Shown here one piece after another: positions 62,537-64,000 of a stretch of DNA of 64,000 nucleotides. How positions within the stretch are numbered: the first letter of the stretch is position 1; each line of letters opens with the position of its first letter. Source of the DNA: Gammaproteobacteria bacterium (GTDB lineage: Bacteria > Pseudomonadota > Gammaproteobacteria > Enterobacterales > Alteromonadaceae); the NCBI GenBank assembly GCA_017302255.1, contig JAFLDV010000003.1, forward strand, positions 62,001 through 126,000, in the 5' to 3' direction. The translations under genes and the position numbers were made by a program. The notes beneath the pieces were generated by a model. The model was not told the DNA's origin and did not search any database. It worked only from the letters and a program-made list of their open reading frames with translations.

Positions 62537-63373
62537 ATGTTGAGTTATCGCCATAGTTATCATGCCGGCAATCACGCCGATGTTGTCAAACATCTGGTGG
62601 AAGTGGCCATTTTGGAATATTTAAAGAAAAAAGATAAACCATTTTGCTATCACGATACCCACGCTGGCGCTGGTCTTTATAGCTTGCAGAGCGAACATGC
62701 GCAAAAAACCTCTGAATATGCTGGTGGCATTGGCAAACTGTTTCAATATCAAGCTAAAAACAGCAGCTTAAACAGCTATATCAAATTAGTGCAGCAACTA
62801 AATCCCACTGGAACTTTGCAGTTCTATCCGGGCTCGCCAGTGATAGCCAAGACGCTACTACGCAAAGACGACAGCATTCAAGCGACGGAATTACATCCTA
62901 CCGACTATCCGCTGTTGGCTGCGCAATTTCATGGCCGTCGGCATTGTCGCATTGAACAATTAGACGCTTACGCGGGTATTCGGGCTATGTTGCCGCCGCT
63001 ACACAAACGGGGCTTGGTGCTTATTGATCCACCTTATGAACTCAAAACCGAATACCAAGATCTAATCAAAGGACTGCAACAAGCAGTGCAACGGTTTCCG
63101 CAAGCCACCTACGCAATTTGGTATCCAGTGATTGAGCGCGCAAGTATCGAAGCTGTACTGCAAGCTATTGTAGATACAGGGATCCGCAATCAACTGCGCA
63201 TCGAGATGTGTCCGCTGCCTGATAGCGAAGGATTTGGCATGACAGGCGCAGGGATGTGGGTAATTAACCCACCATTTACCCTCGCATACGATATGCGCGA
63301 TGCCCTTGCTGAACTAGCGCCAATTTTGAGTGCTAACGCCACATGGACAGTCCAGCAAGAAGTTGCTGAATAA
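62537..63373 (+). CDS. rlmJ: 23S rRNA (adenine(2030)-N(6))-methyltransferase RlmJ
   Basis: A 278-residue enzyme, close to the 280 of E. coli RlmJ. It begins LSYRHSYHAGNHADVVKHLVE, has YHDTHAGAGLYSL, FYPGSPVIAKTLLRKDD, an Asp-Pro-Pro-Tyr motif in GLVLIDPPYELKTEYQ that binds the target adenine, and C-terminal GFGMTGAGMWVINPPFTL. I use the ATG at 62537; the frame is open further upstream but family members start at this Met. It is divergent from the SpoU gene. Confidence 0.94.
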   Translation: MLSYRHSYHAGNHADVVKHLVEVAILEYLKKKDKPFCYHDTHAGAGLYSLQSEHAQKTSEYAGGIGKLFQYQAKNSSLNSYIKLVQQLNPTGTLQFYPGSPVIAKTLLRKDDSIQATELHPTDYPLLAAQFHGRRHCRIEQLDAYAGIRAMLPPLHKRGLVLIDPPYELKTEYQDLIKGLQQAVQRFPQATYAIWYPVIERASIEAVLQAIVDTGIRNQLRIEMCPLPDSEGFGMTGAGMWVINPPFTLAYDMRDALAELAPILSANATWTVQQEVAE

Positions 63374-63515
63374 TTATCGAAAGTTTTTTCGACAGTGCGG
63401 AATACAACTGTGCTTGCTTTCCAGCAAGGCTGCATTTGCCAGTAAAAGTGAAGCACCTGCCGGAAAATGTGCCCGAGTTTAAGTGCTGCGCCTGCGCGCT
63501 AAGACACTCAGCTAG

Positions 63516-64000
63516 TTAGCGCTTTAAAAACGCGATAACCAGCTGCTGCGTTGCCAAAGAAAAGACATGCCCCTCATCCTGCCAGAACTTGGTTTCAAGC
63601 TGCTGGCAGCCATTTTTCTGCGCTTCGTTATAAAGATCACACAGTCGCCGCGTTGCCCTCAACCAGCCTGCTGTAGGCATCAATGGATCTTTTGCACCGT
63701 TGATAATCAGTAACGGCTTGGGAATGGCTAAGGCAGCAATATCGGCAATATCGAGCAATTTAAAAAGCCCAGGGTGGATCATTAGCCAGGATGATTGGCC
63801 TTTACTAAAGTTGCCATCTGCTGTTCGCAAGGCATTTAACTCGTTAAACCAGCCCACCCCAACCGCTTTTTGGATCACTGAAGATAGCGCAGCCAACTGC
63901 CAGACCCGATAGGCGCCAAAAGAAAAACCAACCGCACTAACTCGCTGCGGATCAACGTCTGCTTGGCCTTTTAAAAACTGCGCCATTTGCAGATCCTCGA
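63516..64000 (-). CDS. Alpha/beta hydrolase, C-terminal part (runs off the window)
   Basis: About 161 codons from the right edge are visible, preceded at the edge by EDLQMAQFL. The nucleophile elbow is VGFSFGAYRVWQLA, the Asp appears in LLIINGAKDPLMPTAGW and the His in DEGHVFSLATQQLVI. It resembles FrsA/dienelactone-hydrolase-like esterases. The N-terminus lies beyond base 64000, so substrate and location remain open. Confidence 0.8.
   Translation of the reverse strand, partial: EDLQMAQFLKGQADVDPQRVSAVGFSFGAYRVWQLAALSSVIQKAVGVGWFNELNALRTADGNFSKGQSSWLMIHPGLFKLLDIADIAALAIPKPLLIINGAKDPLMPTAGWLRATRRLCDLYNEAQKNGCQQLETKFWQDEGHVFSLATQQLVIAFLKR

Noticed and set aside
1-64000. tRNA, rRNA, CRISPR arrays, insertion sequences, phage integrases
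   Set aside because: I looked for cloverleaf-like sequences, regularly spaced repeats and transposase or integrase motifs and saw none; weak tRNA or ncRNA genes could be missed by eye.

Overview
The window looks like a chromosomal segment of a gammaproteobacterium of the Alteromonadales/Chromatiaceae type; a Rheinheimera- or Alishewanella-like organism is my best guess. The reasons are the mid-range base composition, an SMC-type rather than MukB-type condensin, gene orders such as smc-zipA-ligA, ycgNM-mltB-ycgL-minCDE-rnd-fadD and yoaA-tsaB, and proteins resembling those of marine and freshwater Alteromonadales. The genus is an inference. I see no rRNA, tRNA, insertion sequence, prophage or CRISPR array.

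Layout. 0-6.5 kb (minus strand): DNA ligase (partial), a secreted M28 aminopeptidase, zipA and smc. 6.7-13 kb: cysZ, the CreBC two-component system, a thioesterase, a TPR protein and creD, with four 11-bp-spaced repeats in front of creD. 13-24 kb: an MscS-type channel, ycgN, an FAH hydrolase, a lytic transglycosylase, ycgL, minCDE, rnd, fadD, and a hydrolase/methyltransferase/Slp lipoprotein operon. 24-33 kb: an alkaline phosphatase behind a strong PHO-box match, an SDR/DUF2878/chalcone-isomerase-like operon with a TetR regulator, an Hpt-HD signalling protein, tsaB and yoaA. 33.7-41.3 kb: a complete histidine operon hisGDCBHAFI with a leader peptide containing five consecutive His codons and a terminator/antiterminator. 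41.4-45.4 kb: ahpF and ahpC, separated by a secreted protein of unknown function but sharing a promoter element. 45.5-48.8 kb: a receiver-TPR protein, an M24 peptidase and an SLT transglycosylase. 49-54.8 kb: a YIP1/MacA/MacB/FtsX-permease/LytS/LytTR export-and-sensing cluster. 54.8-61.2 kb: the most accessory-looking part, with secreted and small membrane proteins, a DODA-type dioxygenase, a superinfection-immunity-like protein, an M35 metalloprotease split by a frameshift, and next to it a stand-alone secreted relative of that protease's N-terminal domain. 61.3-64 kb: a SpoU methyltransferase, rlmJ and a partial alpha/beta hydrolase.

The genes fall into a few working sets: chromosome and division (smc, zipA, ligA, minCDE), envelope stress and remodelling (creBCD, transglycosylases, MscS, MacAB-like exporter), nutrient supply (cysZ, alkaline phosphatase, fadD, his operon) and oxidative defence (ahpC, ahpF). 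The most unusual local structure is the M35 protease locus at 57.5-59.2 kb: a canonical A AAA AAC slippery heptamer lies exactly in phase where the reading frame breaks, and the next gene encodes the protease's prodomain-like fold as a separate secreted protein, which could be an inhibitor or chaperone. This pair, the repeat array before creD and the shared ahpC/ahpF element are the best candidates for follow-up.
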